Of a stretch of DNA of 64,000 bases, positions 48,740 through 61,296 are shown piece by piece. The translations under genes and the position numbers were made by a program. Source of the DNA: Azadirachta indica (taxonomy: Eukaryota; Streptophyta; Magnoliopsida; Sapindales; Meliaceae). Each line of letters opens with the position of its first letter. Position 1 is the stretch's first letter. The DNA lies in contig CM040451.1 in assembly GCA_022749755.1 (NCBI GenBank), positions 3,486,871 through 3,550,870 on the forward strand. Reading direction: 5' to 3'. The notes beneath the pieces were generated by a model, which saw only the letters and a list, made by a program, of their open reading frames with translations, searched no databases and was not told the DNA's origin.

Positions 48740-49372
48740 CTCATGAGGCTAACGGTTTTTCATGTTATTGTTTCTCCTAAGCTTTTTTTTTCTCTGCTGC
48801 TTTTGCTGCTGAGATCTGGTGCTTGTTGGTTAGCGGTTGTTGCTTTTGCAGTTGGACTCTGCTGTTTGGCCGTTTGCTGTTGCTGCCCTGCTTGGATTTT
48901 GTTGCCGCTGCGTTTTTTTCGTTTCTGCCTTTGCCTTGTTATGCTACTTTTTGGATCAATGACAGTATGTTACTTGTGTTGTTTGCTGGTTTTTGGCATG
49001 TTAGTGCCGCTTCTTCTATTGCTGCCAATTTTGCAGCTGCTGCTTGCCTGCTCCAGATTTTTCCTGCTATGTTGCTGCCAAGTTCTCTGCTGCTTTTTCC
49101 TGCTGCATTTTGTTGCCAAATCCTGCCGTTGTTTTCTTATTAAAGCCTGTTGCCCATTCCTTCAGAACGCTTTGGTTATGCTAACAGCTGCTGCTTCGGT
49201 TGTGGGTTGAGGTTTTTAGGTTTTATTTTAGTTTGTCTACAATGAGTCGAATTTATTGTCCTTTATATTGTTCTTTTGGCATTTGTTTGTTTTATATTTT
49301 CCATTTATTAATTTTATTTCTCTCTTAAGATTTAACTGTTAGAGATATTTTATTAAAAAAAATGTTAATTAT
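48740..49372 (+). mobile_element. LINE 3' end (TGC-rich 3' UTR), 5'-truncated
   Basis: Plus-strand sequence rich in TGCTGCTG runs (48790-49200), then an AT-rich tail ending ...TATTTTATTAAAAAAAATG near 49372. The composition and the GCTGC-rich style match the 3' end of the LINE at 165-934 (read on the minus strand). The open frame of 155 codons here is a low-complexity Leu/Cys/Ala artefact. 5' truncation is the usual fate of LINE copies. Confidence 0.55.
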
Positions 49373-49379
49373 TTCCCAA

Positions 49380-49586
49380 GTTAGCACTAAAGATGCATTA
49401 GCCATGACACTGGCACATGAGGAGGGAATTATGGTAATTTAATAATAATTGTTTATGTTAACTTTCTAACATTAGCCTGCTGATCTGATCTTCTTGTTCG
49501 TGTAGGTTGGAATTTTATCAGGTGCGAATACAGTTGCAGCCTTGAAACTTGGTCAAACTGCCAGAGAATAAAGCAAACTTATTGTG
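49380..49586 (+). pseudogene. Cysteine-synthase-like (O-acetylserine thiol-lyase / cyanoalanine synthase) fragment
   Basis: Two adjacent exon relics. 49380-49433 reads VSTKDALAMTLAHEEGIM and ends at GT (donor ATG|GTAATT). 49506-49586 begins after TGTAG with VGILSGANTVAALKLGQT, then a one-base frameshift, PENKANLIV, and a GT donor. In the family (PLP enzymes that make cysteine or cyanoalanine) this is the conserved region V-S-S-x-(D/E)-A...EEG-(L/I)-x-V-G-I-S-S-G-A-N, which holds the PLP phosphate, with an intron near this place. Here G-I-S-S-G has become G-I-L-S-G and the frame is broken. No other exons were found, so it is a captured or leftover fragment. Confidence 0.75.
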
Positions 49587-50429
49587 GTAATTACATTAAT
49601 TATTTATTTTACAAGTTAAAGCAATTAATATATTAATTTAATTAATTAGTTATATTGGGTGTTGATATCAAATTATACCAATTAATAAATTCATTTTGGT
49701 GTGAAAAAAATTCCTTTTCTTTTGGTTTTTCTTTTCTTTTATATATTTATTGATTCTTTGAGTTACATGAAATATTAATTTTAATAGAATTTCAATTTCA
49801 GATAATAACTTGAGTTTGCTTTTAATTTTAATGGGCTGTTTGAATTAAGTTGAGATTATCTATTTGAGTTTGGGCCTTAACCAATAAGACACTAGTCCAT
49901 AGTCTGTCTTGGGATTCGGCTCTTTAAGCTTCCCCCTACGGGTTCCACTTTATAACTTGGGCCTAAATATTGCAATGTGGGCTTAGTTAACTTGCCCCAT
50001 CAACTTTGCAGAAGAGGGGATAATTTTTTTTAGCTTAATTAATCTTATACTCTTCCAATCTTGTTCTCAGGTAACATACGCTCAAAATTTTAATTTTAGG
50101 GGTAGCTTATATTTTAAAAATTCTTTCAAAACTCCTTTAAATTTTGTTTATCATGCCCTCGTATTTAATACTGTTTTTATAATAACAAAGATTGGAGAAG
50201 TTTGATTAATTGCTAAATGCTTGAATGCCTACTTGTGTGAATGCTGAGAAGCTTAAATGTTGAATTGATGCTATTATTAAAGAACGGAACATGAATAGAA
50301 AATTATATTGTTAATAATAATAATAATAATAATAACAACAATAATAACAAAAAAAATCTACAAAACCATTCTCATAATGCTAGAAAATTTTAGCAAATAA
50401 ATAATGAAAAATTTAACTAAGACAGTTAT
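49587..50429. other. Gene-free stretch downstream of the cysteine-synthase fragment
   Basis: Mixed base composition; 49860-50030 is less AT-rich (TTGGGCCTTAACCAATAAGA) but has no recognised feature. An (AAT)n microsatellite lies at 50312-50345. Confidence 0.45.
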
Positions 50430-51436
50430 AAATATTATATGATTGACACAAGCATGATGACCCAAAATCTTTGGATTATTAATTTCCAGTATTACTAGCT
50501 TGGATATAGTAATTATTTGAGAGAAATTTTGGCATATAAGACAAATCTAGAATAAGCATAAACATTAAAGTTTTAAAAATATGGGAATATGATCCTTTCT
50601 TTAATAAAAATTATCATGTCTTTATTTTTTAAGTTATTTTGTTTTAATTTTAAAATAAAGATTCAACCATCGAGGTCAAAATCATAAACTTTTCATATAT
50701 AAATTTTACTCTTTGGGTGATAACTCAATTGCTCTGAGCATGCTTAAAGCTCACAGGCCATTATGAGTTCGAGTAATAATAGAGAATAGCGGTTTGGTAT
50801 TTCATGGATGCGGTTTCTTATTTCCATCCAAAATCATTTTAACTATATATAAATTTCAATACAAAACTTAAAAAATACAATAAAAAAATTAAAAATTACA
50901 GTAAAAAGTAAAATAAAAAAGTAAGAAAGTTCAAATTAGAAGAAATTAAATATAGAAGTACATCAAAATGCGATGCTAATGTGAGAAGAATAAAAGAATG
51001 TTGTTGTCTTGAAAATATAGAAGAGAAACATTGCAAGGCAGAAAAAAAAAATCTCGAGTAGGTATAATAGATAAATTAAAGTTTCGTTGAGATATTTGTA
51101 ATAAAGAAAGACTTCAAATAGAAAAGTTTACCAAAAGAAAACTTTGCATGAAGCACCGATGTCCTTTTGTATCTTTATATTTCTAAGTAATAAAAACAAT
51201 TTCAAATTTTTATTGTATTATATCTAGGCAGGCTAAACTCAATACTTATACAATGTATTCTATTTGAAGCTTTTAATTTTTTTGTTCTAATTTTTAGTTC
51301 TTTTATTATATTTTCTAATTTATGGATATATTATTACATTTAAACAAATTTTAAAAAATACAATAGAAATTTGAAAATTGTGGTAAAAAGGTTAGAGATT
51401 AAAAAAGAAAATTACAACTTATTAGAGTTAGAACAT
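50430..51436. repeat. Duplicated non-coding block B4
   Basis: Matches 14060-15020 of block B1 closely, including the SINE-like insert, and ends abruptly at about 51436 where hAT-derived sequence begins. It is the copy most similar to B1. Confidence 0.75.
50700..50845 (+). mobile_element. tRNA-derived SINE-like insertion (copy 2)
   Basis: Equivalent of the insertion at 14310-14455. The A-box-like segment reads GGGTGATAACTCAATTGCTC (50715-50734) and the B-box-like segment GAGTTCGAGTAA (50765-50776). Absent from B2 and B3. It was probably copied together with block B rather than inserted independently. Confidence 0.5.
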
Positions 51437-51476
51437 TCTTATTTTAAGAGTTTAGGAGAAGAAAAAATGTCTGCAC

Positions 51477-53146
51477 TATTTGATGATAAACTTCAAACAC
51501 AATTTAGTGATATACTCAAAGAAATATTGAATGATAAGGTACATCCATCATTGACTCTTAAAGCTGAACACGATGACAATCGAAAAAGAAAGTTAAAATC
51601 TGAAATGTGAAATCACTTTAAAAGACAAAAAATTAATAGAAAATTCAAGTCAGTTTGTAATTATTGTGAAAAAAGGCTAGGAGAAAATATAAAGCATGGG
51701 ACAAAACACTTACATGATTATTTTAAAATAGGTACTTTGCAAAATCGAAAACAAATGATATACAAAAAATGTTGACAACTGTAAAAGCAAGTAAAGGAAA
51801 AGTAAAAGTTGGCGCATATAGTTTTAATTAGGAAGCTTCAAGGAGAAAACATGGAAATATGATAATCTTACATAAGTATTCTCTCAGTATGGTTGAACAT
51901 ATTGGATTTACAAGATTTGTCAATTCTGTTTAACCATTATTTAAGAGGGTTTCTCGTAATATAATTAAGAATGATATCTTAAAGATATATGATTATGAGA
52001 AGTTTAAAATAATGAATCAAAGTAGAATTGCTATTACTATTAATATGTGGACTTATAATAATCAAAAGAGGAGATTCATGGCCATCATAACACATTTTAT
52101 AGATGATTCCTAGACATTGCAAAGTCAAATCATGATGTACTTTTTATAGCATAAACTTTCTTTTTAAATAGTTTTATATTTTCAAGTTTGTTGTATTTAA
52201 TATAGTTTATAATATTTCATTATAATTGTTTATTTACTTTTTGTATTAGGTTTATTATGTATTATGCCGCATACTTCTAATGTACTTGCTGACGTGTTAA
52301 TAGAGTGTTTATTAGATTGAAATATTGATAGGAATCTTTCTACTTTAACTATAGATAATTGTAGTACTAATGATACTATGATTGCTTATCTTGTTAAGAA
52401 GTTATCTAGCAATTCGTTATTATTGGGTGGTGAGTTTTTTCATATGTGTTGTTGTGCACATATTTTAAATTTGATAGTGAAAGAAAGATTAGATATAATT
52501 GGTGATAGTATTGAGAGGATTCGTAGTAGTGTTGCTTATTGGACAACAACGCCTAAAAGAGAGGTAAATTTTTTAATGCTGCTCGTCATTTAAATGTCCG
52601 AAGCAGTAAGAAGTTATCTCTTGACTGTAAAACTAGGTGGAATTCTACATATTTAGTGCTTCATACTATTTTGACATATAAATATGTTTTCCCTCATCTA
52701 AAACAAAGAGAATCACGATATAAATGTTCGTCTTCTAAACAAGATTGGTTGTTAGGGAAAGAGATATGTTATAGATTAGAAATATTTTATGAAGTGACTG
52801 AATTGTTTTCTGAAACTCAATATCCTACAGTTAACCTTTACTTTCCAAAGGTTTGGCAAATTAGGTTGTCAATTATAAAGTGGCATACTTTCATATATGA
52901 TAAAGTAAAGAATATGGCATCAGACATGATAACAAAATTTGACAAATATTGCAATGTAATTCATGGAATAATGGCTGTAGTTACTATTTTGGATCCGAGA
53001 TTTAAGGTAAAGCTGCTAGAGTTTTACTTTCCAAAAATCTATTAAGCTAATTTTTTAGTTGAAATTAAGAAAATTCGTATGATTTGTTATAAGTTGGTGA
53101 AAGAATATCAATTGAAGAACACAATAGAGGAAGAGATTCATCAACT
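51477..53146 (+). pseudogene. hAT transposase relic, N-terminal and central part
   Basis: Order of motifs: BED zinc finger near 51610-51720 (VCNYCEKRLGENIKHGTKHL, the C-x2-C...H-x4-H type once completed across a stop); catalytic-core start near 52015-52110 (SRIAITINMWTYNNQKRRFM; the family has T-D-M-W, so the first catalytic Asp is now Asn); an intron-like gap 52140-52250; C-A-H-I-L-N-L-I-V at about 52455-52481, a hAT hallmark; then LDCKTRWNSTYL and the conserved YPTVNLYFPKVWQIRL and VVTILDPRFKVKLLEFY (about 52625-53030). Several stops and frameshifts. Cut at 53146 by the CACTA element. Confidence 0.85.
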
Positions 53147-53160
53147 ACTACTAGAAATAT
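53144..53160 (+). repeat. CACTA 5' target duplication and terminal repeat
   Basis: AAC (53144-53146) followed by TACTACTAGAAAT. The expected first base C is T. Confidence 0.8.
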
Positions 53161-53431
53161 AACAATCACTGATACTAAACTTCTGATACTTTATATAAAA
53201 TGTCAGAAAAAATAGATACAATAAATTTTTTTTATAAAATGATAAAAAAAATCAATATTTATTGACACTAATACATGTATTAGTAATTTATAATATTTAG
53301 GTATTACTAAATATAAAATGACAACATGTTCGTCGTTTTACTACAGTAATTTTCTGAACTTATTATGCTACAGTAACTATACACACGATCTTGCTACAGT
53401 GAAAACATACTAACAGTTAGCAAATTGCAAA

Positions 53432-54120
53432 TCAATCTTCATCTTCGTTCTCCCTTGCCTTCCGCTGAAAACACTTAAACTTCTTCACCTTGTGCCTTGC
53501 CTTCTCTGCTGAAAACTCATAAAATTGTCGTTTTGTATTTAATGAAAACATATATTTAGCTAAATTCATACCGAAAACCCTTACTCTTATCATGACAATT
53601 GCCGAAACCCTTACCTTTACCCTAAATTGCAACATTACTGGTTCAATCGTTAGTTATTACTGAGAAATGTAAGCTTTTTCTACCTTTGTTTTGGTTATTG
53701 AGATTATTTGCAGCTTTAAAAAGAAATTAGAAATTAACATTTATTGAGAATATTTCGTTTCATATTATAACTAAATTATATATATTTGATTTAATATTTT
53801 GCAACTTCATGGGAATCAAAGAAATTAATAAATTGTTTGAATAAAGTTTTGAATCAAGTAAGTTGTCTTGACATTATTTTTTTTATTTATTAATTTACTG
53901 TGGTTATAATGATGGTTATGGTTGTGGTTTTGGTTATGTCTGTGGTTGTGGTTGTAGTTATGGTTGTAGTTGTAGTTGAATTAAATATTGAAGTGTTATT
54001 TTTTGTGTGAATATATATTATTTATAGTCTTTTATTTTACAGTAGGCACATATTTTCATAGCATATTTCATATTACGTATATGCTATTGATTTCATACTA
54101 ATACATGGCATACAAATAAA
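53432..54120 (+). other. CACTA 5' leader with GGTTRT microsatellite
   Basis: No coding sequence was recognised. A degenerate hexanucleotide tract (GGTTGTGGTT / GGTTATGGTTGT) occupies about 53900-53980. Confidence 0.55.
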
Positions 54121-56575
54121 TAGGTTGGCAATTTGAGATAGATAAAAATTGGATATTTAGTGATAGATTATCGACAAAATATGAGAATAGGGTTGATGAA
54201 TTCTTAACTTTTGCAATGGTAAATATAGAAAACCATAGGTCAATTAGATGTCCATGTAACTTATGTTGCAATATGGATTTTTATACACTTGAACAAATAA
54301 GATAACATTTGTTTGAAAAAAGTTTTCTACCAACATATACCATTTGGAATAGACATGGAGAGATAAATCATAATTCTGATTTTTCAAATTCCCAAACATA
54401 TTATGAAAGTCATCAATTTAGGTATAAGAATTTTAGTAATTTTGTTGACATGGTAGAAGATGCTTATGAATATAGTGAAAAAAATCCTAAACAATTTAGG
54501 GAGATGCTTGAAGATATTGAAAAGCCATTGTTTCCAGGTTCTAAACATTCCAAACTATCTAGTTTAATGAGAATTTATAATGTTAAAGGAAATTTTGGGT
54601 GGTCGGATAAAGGGTTTTCAGCTTTGTTGAATGTTCTTGTAGATATATTACCTAAAAATAACACTTTACCTACATCAATTTAAGAAGTCAAAAAAATTAT
54701 GAAAGTGTTAGGTTTAGAATATGAGAAAATAAATGCATATAAAAATAATTGTATTCTTTATAGAAAGGAGTATGCAAACCATATTAAATGCCCTTTTTGT
54801 AAACAAAATAGGTGGAAAGAGCTAAAAACAAACCAAAAAATAAATTAGATGGGATTCCAGTTAAGACATTGTGGTACTTTCCACCTATCCTTAGGATTAA
54901 GCACATGTTTCAATCACCACACATTGCTGAAAACTTAATTTGGCATGCAACAAAGAGAATAAAAGATGACAAGCTTCATCATCCAGTAGATTCACCAGCA
55001 TAACAATTAATTGATAGCAAGTGGCCTGAGTTTACACATGATCCTAGGAATCTTAAATTAGCGCGTTCAACTGATGTGATAAATCCACATAGCACACAGA
55101 GCACTGCTTATAGTTGTTGGCCTGTTACAATGATAACTTACAATCTTCCTCCATGACTTTGCATGAAAAGGAAATTCATAATGTTATCAATGCTGATTTC
55201 TGGCCCAAAATAGCCTGGTAATGCCTTAAATGTTTATCTTGCACCCTTAATTGAAGACCTTAAAACCTTATGGGAAGTAGGTGTAGATGTCTATAATGTA
55301 TGGAAAAAAAAAACATTTAATATGCGGGCTATTTTGTTGTCGACAATAAGTGATTTACTTATATATAGCAACCTATCTAGTTGTACGGTTAAGGGGTATT
55401 ATCCTTGTCCAAAATGTGCAAAAAATACTAGATCATATTGGCTTAAACATAGTAGAAAAAATGCTTTCATGGGTCATCGTCGGTTTTTAGAGCTTAATCA
55501 TTTATATAGAAAATTAAAAAAGGTGTTTGATGGTAACCAAGAGTGGGATAAGTCTCCAATTCCGTTGACTGGTAAGGAAATCTTAAAAATTGTCAAACAA
55601 ATCGAAAATAATTTTTAGTTAAAAAAAAGTAAGAAACGAAAGCACACTGATTATGATGAGTCAAAATTGTTTAAGAAAAAATCAATCTTCTTTGAGTTAG
55701 AGCATTGGCAGCATTTATTGGTACGACATCAGTTGGATGTCATGCACATTGAAAAAAATATGTGTGATTGTATATATGGCACATGGCTTCATCAATTAGA
55801 TAAGACAAAAGATGGAATTAATGCGAGAAAAAACCTTAAGGAAATGGGCATTAGGCCACAACTTATACCTGATGAAAAACATAAAAATTATCTACCACCA
55901 ACCCCTTATACATTGTCCAAAGAGCAAAAAAAAAATGTTTTGTCAAACCTTACATGAAACTAAAGCGTTAGAAAGGTATTGCTCTAACTTTAGAAACATT
56001 GTGTCGATGGAAGATTGTCATCTTCAAGGTTTTAAGTCTCATGATTGTCATAATTTGATGCAACAATTATTGTCATTGGCAATTCGAAATTGCTTGCAAA
56101 AACCAGTTAAAGTTGCTATAACGAGAATGTGTTTTTTCTTCAATAGTTTGTGTAACAAAGTAATTGATGTTGAAAGTTTTGATAGATTGCAAAAGGATCT
56201 TGAGGTCACTTTGTGTATGTTTGAACAATTTTTTCCACCAAACTTCTTCGATATAATGGTGCATTTAATAGTCCATCTTGTTGAAGAAGTGAGGTTATGT
56301 GGGCCTGTTTACCTTAGATGGATGTATCCTTTTGAGCGATGCATGAAAATGTATAAAAGTTATGTTCGTAACCGTAATCGTCCTGAGGAATGCATTGCTG
56401 AGAGCTATATTGCTAAGGAAGCTCTAGATTTATCTACTCAATATCTCTTGACCTATGACATTAATGAGAAACATGACCTGTCAACTGATCACCCCTTAAG
56501 TGCTGGAGAAATGAATTTAGTTGACTTTCAAACACTAAATCAAGCACATCTTTGCATTTTGGTGAACATACCATA
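54121..56575 (+). pseudogene. CACTA TNP2-type transposase relic
   Basis: Begins with a transposase-associated domain (54125-54330: KNWIFSDRLSTKYENRVDEF, then RSIRCPCNLCCN). Then the TNP2 core: LWYFPPILRIKHMFQS and ENLIWHATKR (54860-54960); KGYYPCPKCAKNTRSYWL (55390); the hallmark LDVMHIEKNMCDCIYGTWL (55735-55790). After a frameshift near 55950 comes DUF4218 (SMEDCHLQGFKSHDCHNLMQ, AITRMCFFFNSLCNKVID, YLRWMYPFERCMK, YVRNRNRPEECIAESYIAKE). In a working element this protein cuts and joins the CACTA ends. At least six stops or frameshifts are seen, including TAA/TGA near 54302, 54680, 55002, 55157 and 55617. Confidence 0.9.
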
Positions 56576-56679
56576 AATTTACCCATATACCTTGTAAGTG
56601 CTCTTTTCTATTTTGTTATGTATCATATTTAAACATAAACTAGTAAAAAAAGAATTGTAATAATAATGTAGATAACCAT

Positions 56680-57536
56680 TCACATAGGGAACATAAGGAG
56701 CTTTTAAGGTATACGAATTTAAAGCAATCAAGCAATGATGTGTGGTTGCAAAATGAGCACAACAAAATATTTGGTAGTTGGCTGAAGAATAAGGTAAGTA
56801 TATTTAGTTCATTCTTCAATTTAAAAAATACAAGTTCATACATAATTTAGATGAAAAATAACTTGTTTTATTTTGTTGATTAAAATTATAATTTTAGGTT
56901 CAAAATGACCTTGAAAATAGTGTAGATGTTTCTGCAACAATAAGGTGGTTAGCAAACAAGCCTCGATCTTTGGTGACTAAATATACAGCATATTCTGTAA
57001 ATAATGTCGATTTTATAACAAGAAATCGAGACAACAATCGTGTAACTCAAAATAGAGGAGTTATGCTTGTTGCAGAAACTATGTAGGTTTCAAGTGCAAG
57101 GAACAAGAATCTTTATTTCAGCAACATGAATTTTTATAGAGTCATTGATGAAATATGAGAATTAAATTATCTTATGTTTAATAAAGTTGTTTTTAAATGC
57201 AAATGGGTTGAAACTAGAGCTATTAAAGTTGACGAGTTTGGTTTTACAGTAGTTGATTTGAATAAAATTGGTCATAAATCAGACAGCTTCGTTTTAGCAT
57301 TATATGCAAAACAAGTATTTTATGTCAAGGATCAAGTCAATAGTACTAAATCTATGGTATGTTCAGTAGCTGAAAGGATTCATCAAAATAGTTATCATGA
57401 TGAATGTGATCACATGGTTTTGCACATGCCTTTATCTAACAAATTGCCAGAATGTGAATTTGGAATGGACGATGATGATGAGATTTATAAGAAGTCAGAT
57501 TGTGATGGGATTTGGGAAAATTTGGAACCACAATAA
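56680..57536 (+). pseudogene. CACTA transposase C-terminal part (DUF4216)
   Basis: 56680-57090 reads HREHKELLRYTNLKQSNDVW, an intron, then NDLENSVDVSATIRWLANKP and NVDFITRNRDNNRVTQNRGV, the usual linker after DUF4218. 57174-57536 is the DUF4216 module: KVVFKCKWVETRAIKVDEFG, TVVDLNKIGHKSDSFVLA, AKQVFYVKDQ. Stops separate the two. A standard 3' part of plant CACTA transposases. Confidence 0.8.
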
Positions 57537-57789
57537 TTTTAAAGAATGTGTTGTAAGTATTTTTTATCTTATACATTCCATCAACATGCACAACTTTTTT
57601 TATTCTTCAATTATGACCTCCAAACATATATCGTTTTTTATTATATTTATTTTATTTATATTATATATTGTGATACTATTCATGATAAAAGTTAACAAGC
57701 TCTAATATGCAGGTTTCACTAATTGGAAAGTTAGTCTTTTTATAAAAAGATGGATGAAGACTTATAGTTAAACTTGCAACCTACAAGAA

Positions 57790-60415
57790 AACGAACAACG
57801 AAAAAGCCACTACAAAAATTAACATAGGATAAGAAGATTGTGGTAGACTATAATGATTTTGTTGTTCTAGTAGGCTTTGGAGCCAATGAGTTAAGAAGTT
57901 ATATTGGAGATTTGGTGAGAGATTACTTACCAATAATTTATGATGATTGGAGGAAGGTTCCAATTACACTGAAAGAAAATTTGTGGACTCACATTCAAGT
58001 AATATGATTAATATTTATTTGCTACAATTACTAGTTTTTTATCAAGTGTTAAAATGTTGATATTTAATTTATCATTTTTTAGAAAAAGTTTGAGATTGAT
58101 GTGAAGAGTAAAGCACAGGTCCTTCGCTTTATGAGAGTTTCTTTAAGAAATTTTAGATGGATGTTAACGAATGACTTTATTTTACCTTTTAAGGACAATC
58201 ACAAGCAATTGAAATTGCCTCCCATTGATTATCCAAGCGTCACAAAGGCACATTGCCAAGCATTTGTGAAGAAAGTTTTATCTGAAGATTTTGAGGTAAT
58301 GTAATTCATCTTTTGCCTAGTTCATATATATATAGTCCATTGTTTATTATAATAGCTGAACCTTTACTTGTTTTATTTGGTTAATTGTAAAAAATTAGTG
58401 AAAAGGCAAAGGAAAAACGTGCCAAACATAACCATCATTTGGAAAGTTCAGGGTATGGTGGCATGATGGAGAAATTGGTAAGTTAGAGAAACTTAGAGTA
58501 ACATGCTGTAAACTTTTTAAAGTTAGTAATATACATGCAATGTAAATTTTTCAAAAGGAGGAACTTGGAGTTCCTTCTATTAGTGCGATTGATAGAAGTC
58601 AGGCTTGGAAAAGAGCTCGACAAAAAAAGAGTGAAGGATATGATCATGAAATCATGCCCGTTATTGACAAAATTGTACGTATAAATACCTATACCCAATT
58701 TTATATTTAAATTCATTATATTATTTATAAATGGTAATATTTGTTTATATTTGTTCTTAGGAAGAGATAAAAAGTTAAATGAACCAAGAATCATTTGAAT
58801 CAAATGGAGCTGATGACATTTTATCCAAAACATTAAACAAACCCTAATGGAAGTAGAATCTAAAGAGCTGGCCAATTTGTCACTCCTTGGATTTATTTTC
58901 GTTCTCCAAATTGTACTAGTATGATGAAGGAAATGATGCTATCTGAGAAAAAATTAGTATTGATGTCAGCACAGATTGATTTACTAACAACAAGATTAGA
59001 TTCTTAAACAAGTACTGAAGTTGATAGCTCAACTTCCCACCCATATTTGTAGAGATTAACCAACAACCGCCGGAAGATATACAGAAAAGAAAGGTAAGTT
59101 GATAACCGTTTTTTTTTTCTATTCTTTTAAGTTAAAAATTATGTTATGTAAAAATTAACATGTCTTCTAATTTAGTTTGATGAGTTGTTAAGGAAAAGCA
59201 ACTACAACTAAAAAATGTGGAGAATAGATTTGGGAGAAAAAATTCATGTAACATGTTTATGTTTAAGATGATGGTGAAGACTTGTTTGCAGAAACCTATT
59301 AAAGTCAAACATAATGATTCAACATTTGGTCACTCATGACACACTTGTTTAACAGATAAGGATTGTGAAGATATCATCAATATGACAGAGTTGTCTAACT
59401 TTTGCATTGAAATTTGGATCGGGTAAGATATTTAAATTTTATTACACTGTAGTGACACAATAATTATTATTTTAATTAGTTTATTTTGTTAAGTTTTTTC
59501 TTAGGTATCTATAATCTAAGATGATGGTTAATAGATATGATTTCTCAATTCAATTTGTTAATCATACAAAAGTTTCTACATGCAACAATAAATATAGAGA
59601 TATAACTCGAATCAATCGATCGCGTTACTTGTATGAAAGGCTAGCACATTTGAAATTAGGCCAAATCACTTTAATGCCTTATAACCCAGGGTATTATTCC
59701 TCCCTTATCTACACATTGAACATTATTTTTATTATTATTATTATTTGTTTAATGTTTTATTGTGTTGTTGCCATGTAGCAACCATTAGGTGTTAGTGGCA
59801 ATTGATTTGTTAACCTCAATTGTGTATTATCTTGATTTATTGGCTGGAAAACCATGCGAGGACTTGCAAGAGCTTGTCAAACAGTATAATTTCTATTTCT
59901 TGCCTACTTAAATTGTTTGATTATATATATATATAATTGAGAATTATAATTTTTAATTTTATTATTTTTTAGGGGACTAGTTTATATTATTCAGTCCAAA
60001 AATCTTCAAAAAAGGCCAACTTACAATGGATTGTGACAAAGGTAAGTAGAGATATAACTACATGAAAAACTTGGAGTTGATATTATGGTCAGTGCACTTA
60101 CTGTATATTTATTTATAGTATCCTTTACAACAAGGTACTGTTGAATGCGGAATTTTGTTATGAAATTCATACAAGACATTGTAAAAGATATTAACATTCT
60201 CAAGAATAATGCAAGTTTTTCAATGTGATATTAATTTATGAATTTTGTTATTGGAAAATAATTATTTTATTATGAGATTGTAAATATAGCTTATATTTTG
60301 TTTATTATTTTATAGTTTAAAGATATTGAACAATATACTGAGGATGATATCATCAAAATTTGTGAAGAATGGGCTTCATATGCGGTGACACTAATCACTA
60401 ACTACCAAGAAAAGG
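57790..60415 (+). pseudogene. CACTA second protein: Ptta/En/Spm-type domain with Ulp1-like protease
   Basis: Exon-like pieces separated by short AT-rich introns. 57836-57995 (VDYNDFVVLVGFGANELRSY, DDWRKVPITLKENLWTHIQ), 58081-58298 (KKFEIDVKSKAQVLRFMR) and 58555-58672 (SAIDRSQAWKRARQKK) match the plant transposase Ptta/En/Spm type. From about 59300 a Ulp1-like cysteine protease follows: CIEIWIG; LMPYNPGYYSSL; VLVAIDLLTSIVYYLDLLAG (about 59788-59850) with His just before and Asp inside; and GTVECGILL at about 60135-60165 with the catalytic Cys. The Trp after the catalytic His is now a stop (TAG) and a frameshift follows the Cys. The last piece, DIEQYTEDDIIKICEEWAS (60322-60380), is the usual end. 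Confidence 0.7.
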
Positions 60416-60939
60416 TAATTAATATAAAGGTTTTTTAAGTTAAAATTAAAATTTTGTGACAATGATCACTTAATTATTTATTTTTTTGCCCAAAATTAAA
60501 TTTGCTTGATAGATGTGCTGTCACTGTTGGTTGGAAAAACTCATGTTGCTGTAAAAGTTTTGTGGTTTGTATGTTTAAAGGTTAAAATTTGTGGACTTAA
60601 TGTGAGTGTTGGATTGATTTAGTTTTCCTGAGAAAGATGATGATATTGGAAAAAACGAACTTGTTGAAATGATTATTTTAGAATTGTAACTTATTACTTG
60701 ATATATACAAGATCAAATTTAGGATTATATGTATTTCACAATCAGTGAATTTAACAAGATTTTTGTATGGATGAATATATTCAACAACTTTAATTTCTAA
60801 ATTTAATATTTGTTTTAATTTATAGATTTTTTTAATTTTTATTGTTATTTCAAAAATATATGTATTATTAATTATTCTAGAAAAGTATTATTAAATATAT
60901 AAAATCATTTTAATACCATTAAACATATAAAATTAGTAT

Positions 60940-61296
60940 CATAATTTTATATATAATAATATTAACAATGTACTGATATTATAATATCAATAGTATTTTG
61001 ACACAAAAGTTTCAATAAGATCTTGATATTTTTGTGTCACCATGTCACTAATACAAAAATCTCAAAAATTTTATAACACAAAAGTATCAATAATGTTTTG
61101 ACACAAAAGTGTCACTAACATAATGATATAAAAGTATTAATAATTTCATGATACCTTAGTATCAATAATGACTAATACTAAATTTAGTGTCAGCATTTAC
61201 TGACTAAGGCATTCTTGACATTTTATACTAATATCAATAAAACATATCACTGATACTAATTTACCGGCAGTAATAACCAAATTTTTAGTAGTGAAC
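60940..61296. repeat. CACTA 3' subterminal repeats, terminal repeat and target duplication
   Basis: Several copies of GACACAAAAGT(G/A)TCA-like and TGATA/TATCA motifs in both orientations (60980-61260), the kind of subterminal repeats bound by TNPA-type proteins. Then TTTTTAGTAGTG (61282-61293) and AAC (61294-61296). The 5' end has fewer such motifs (53170-53300). Confidence 0.75.

Larger units (their letters stand above)
53147..61293 (+). mobile_element. CACTA (En/Spm) element, nested in hAT
   Basis: 8147 bases. The right terminal repeat read inward is CACTACTAAAAATTTGG; the left end is TACTACTAGAAAT, one mismatch in the first base (C to T). Flanked by 3-base duplications AAC (53144-53146 and 61294-61296), the CACTA hallmark. 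Removing the element and one AAC joins the two hAT transposase parts in frame. Inside, on the plus strand: transposase-associated domain, TNP2 transposase, DUF4218, DUF4216, a Ptta/En/Spm-type second protein and a Ulp1-like protease, all broken by stops or frameshifts. The mutated left end and damaged genes mean it is unlikely to move. Confidence 0.9.

Noticed and set aside
48743..49210. 155-codon Leu/Cys-rich frame on the plus strand
   Set aside because: Same TGC-triplet artefact in a LINE 3' end.
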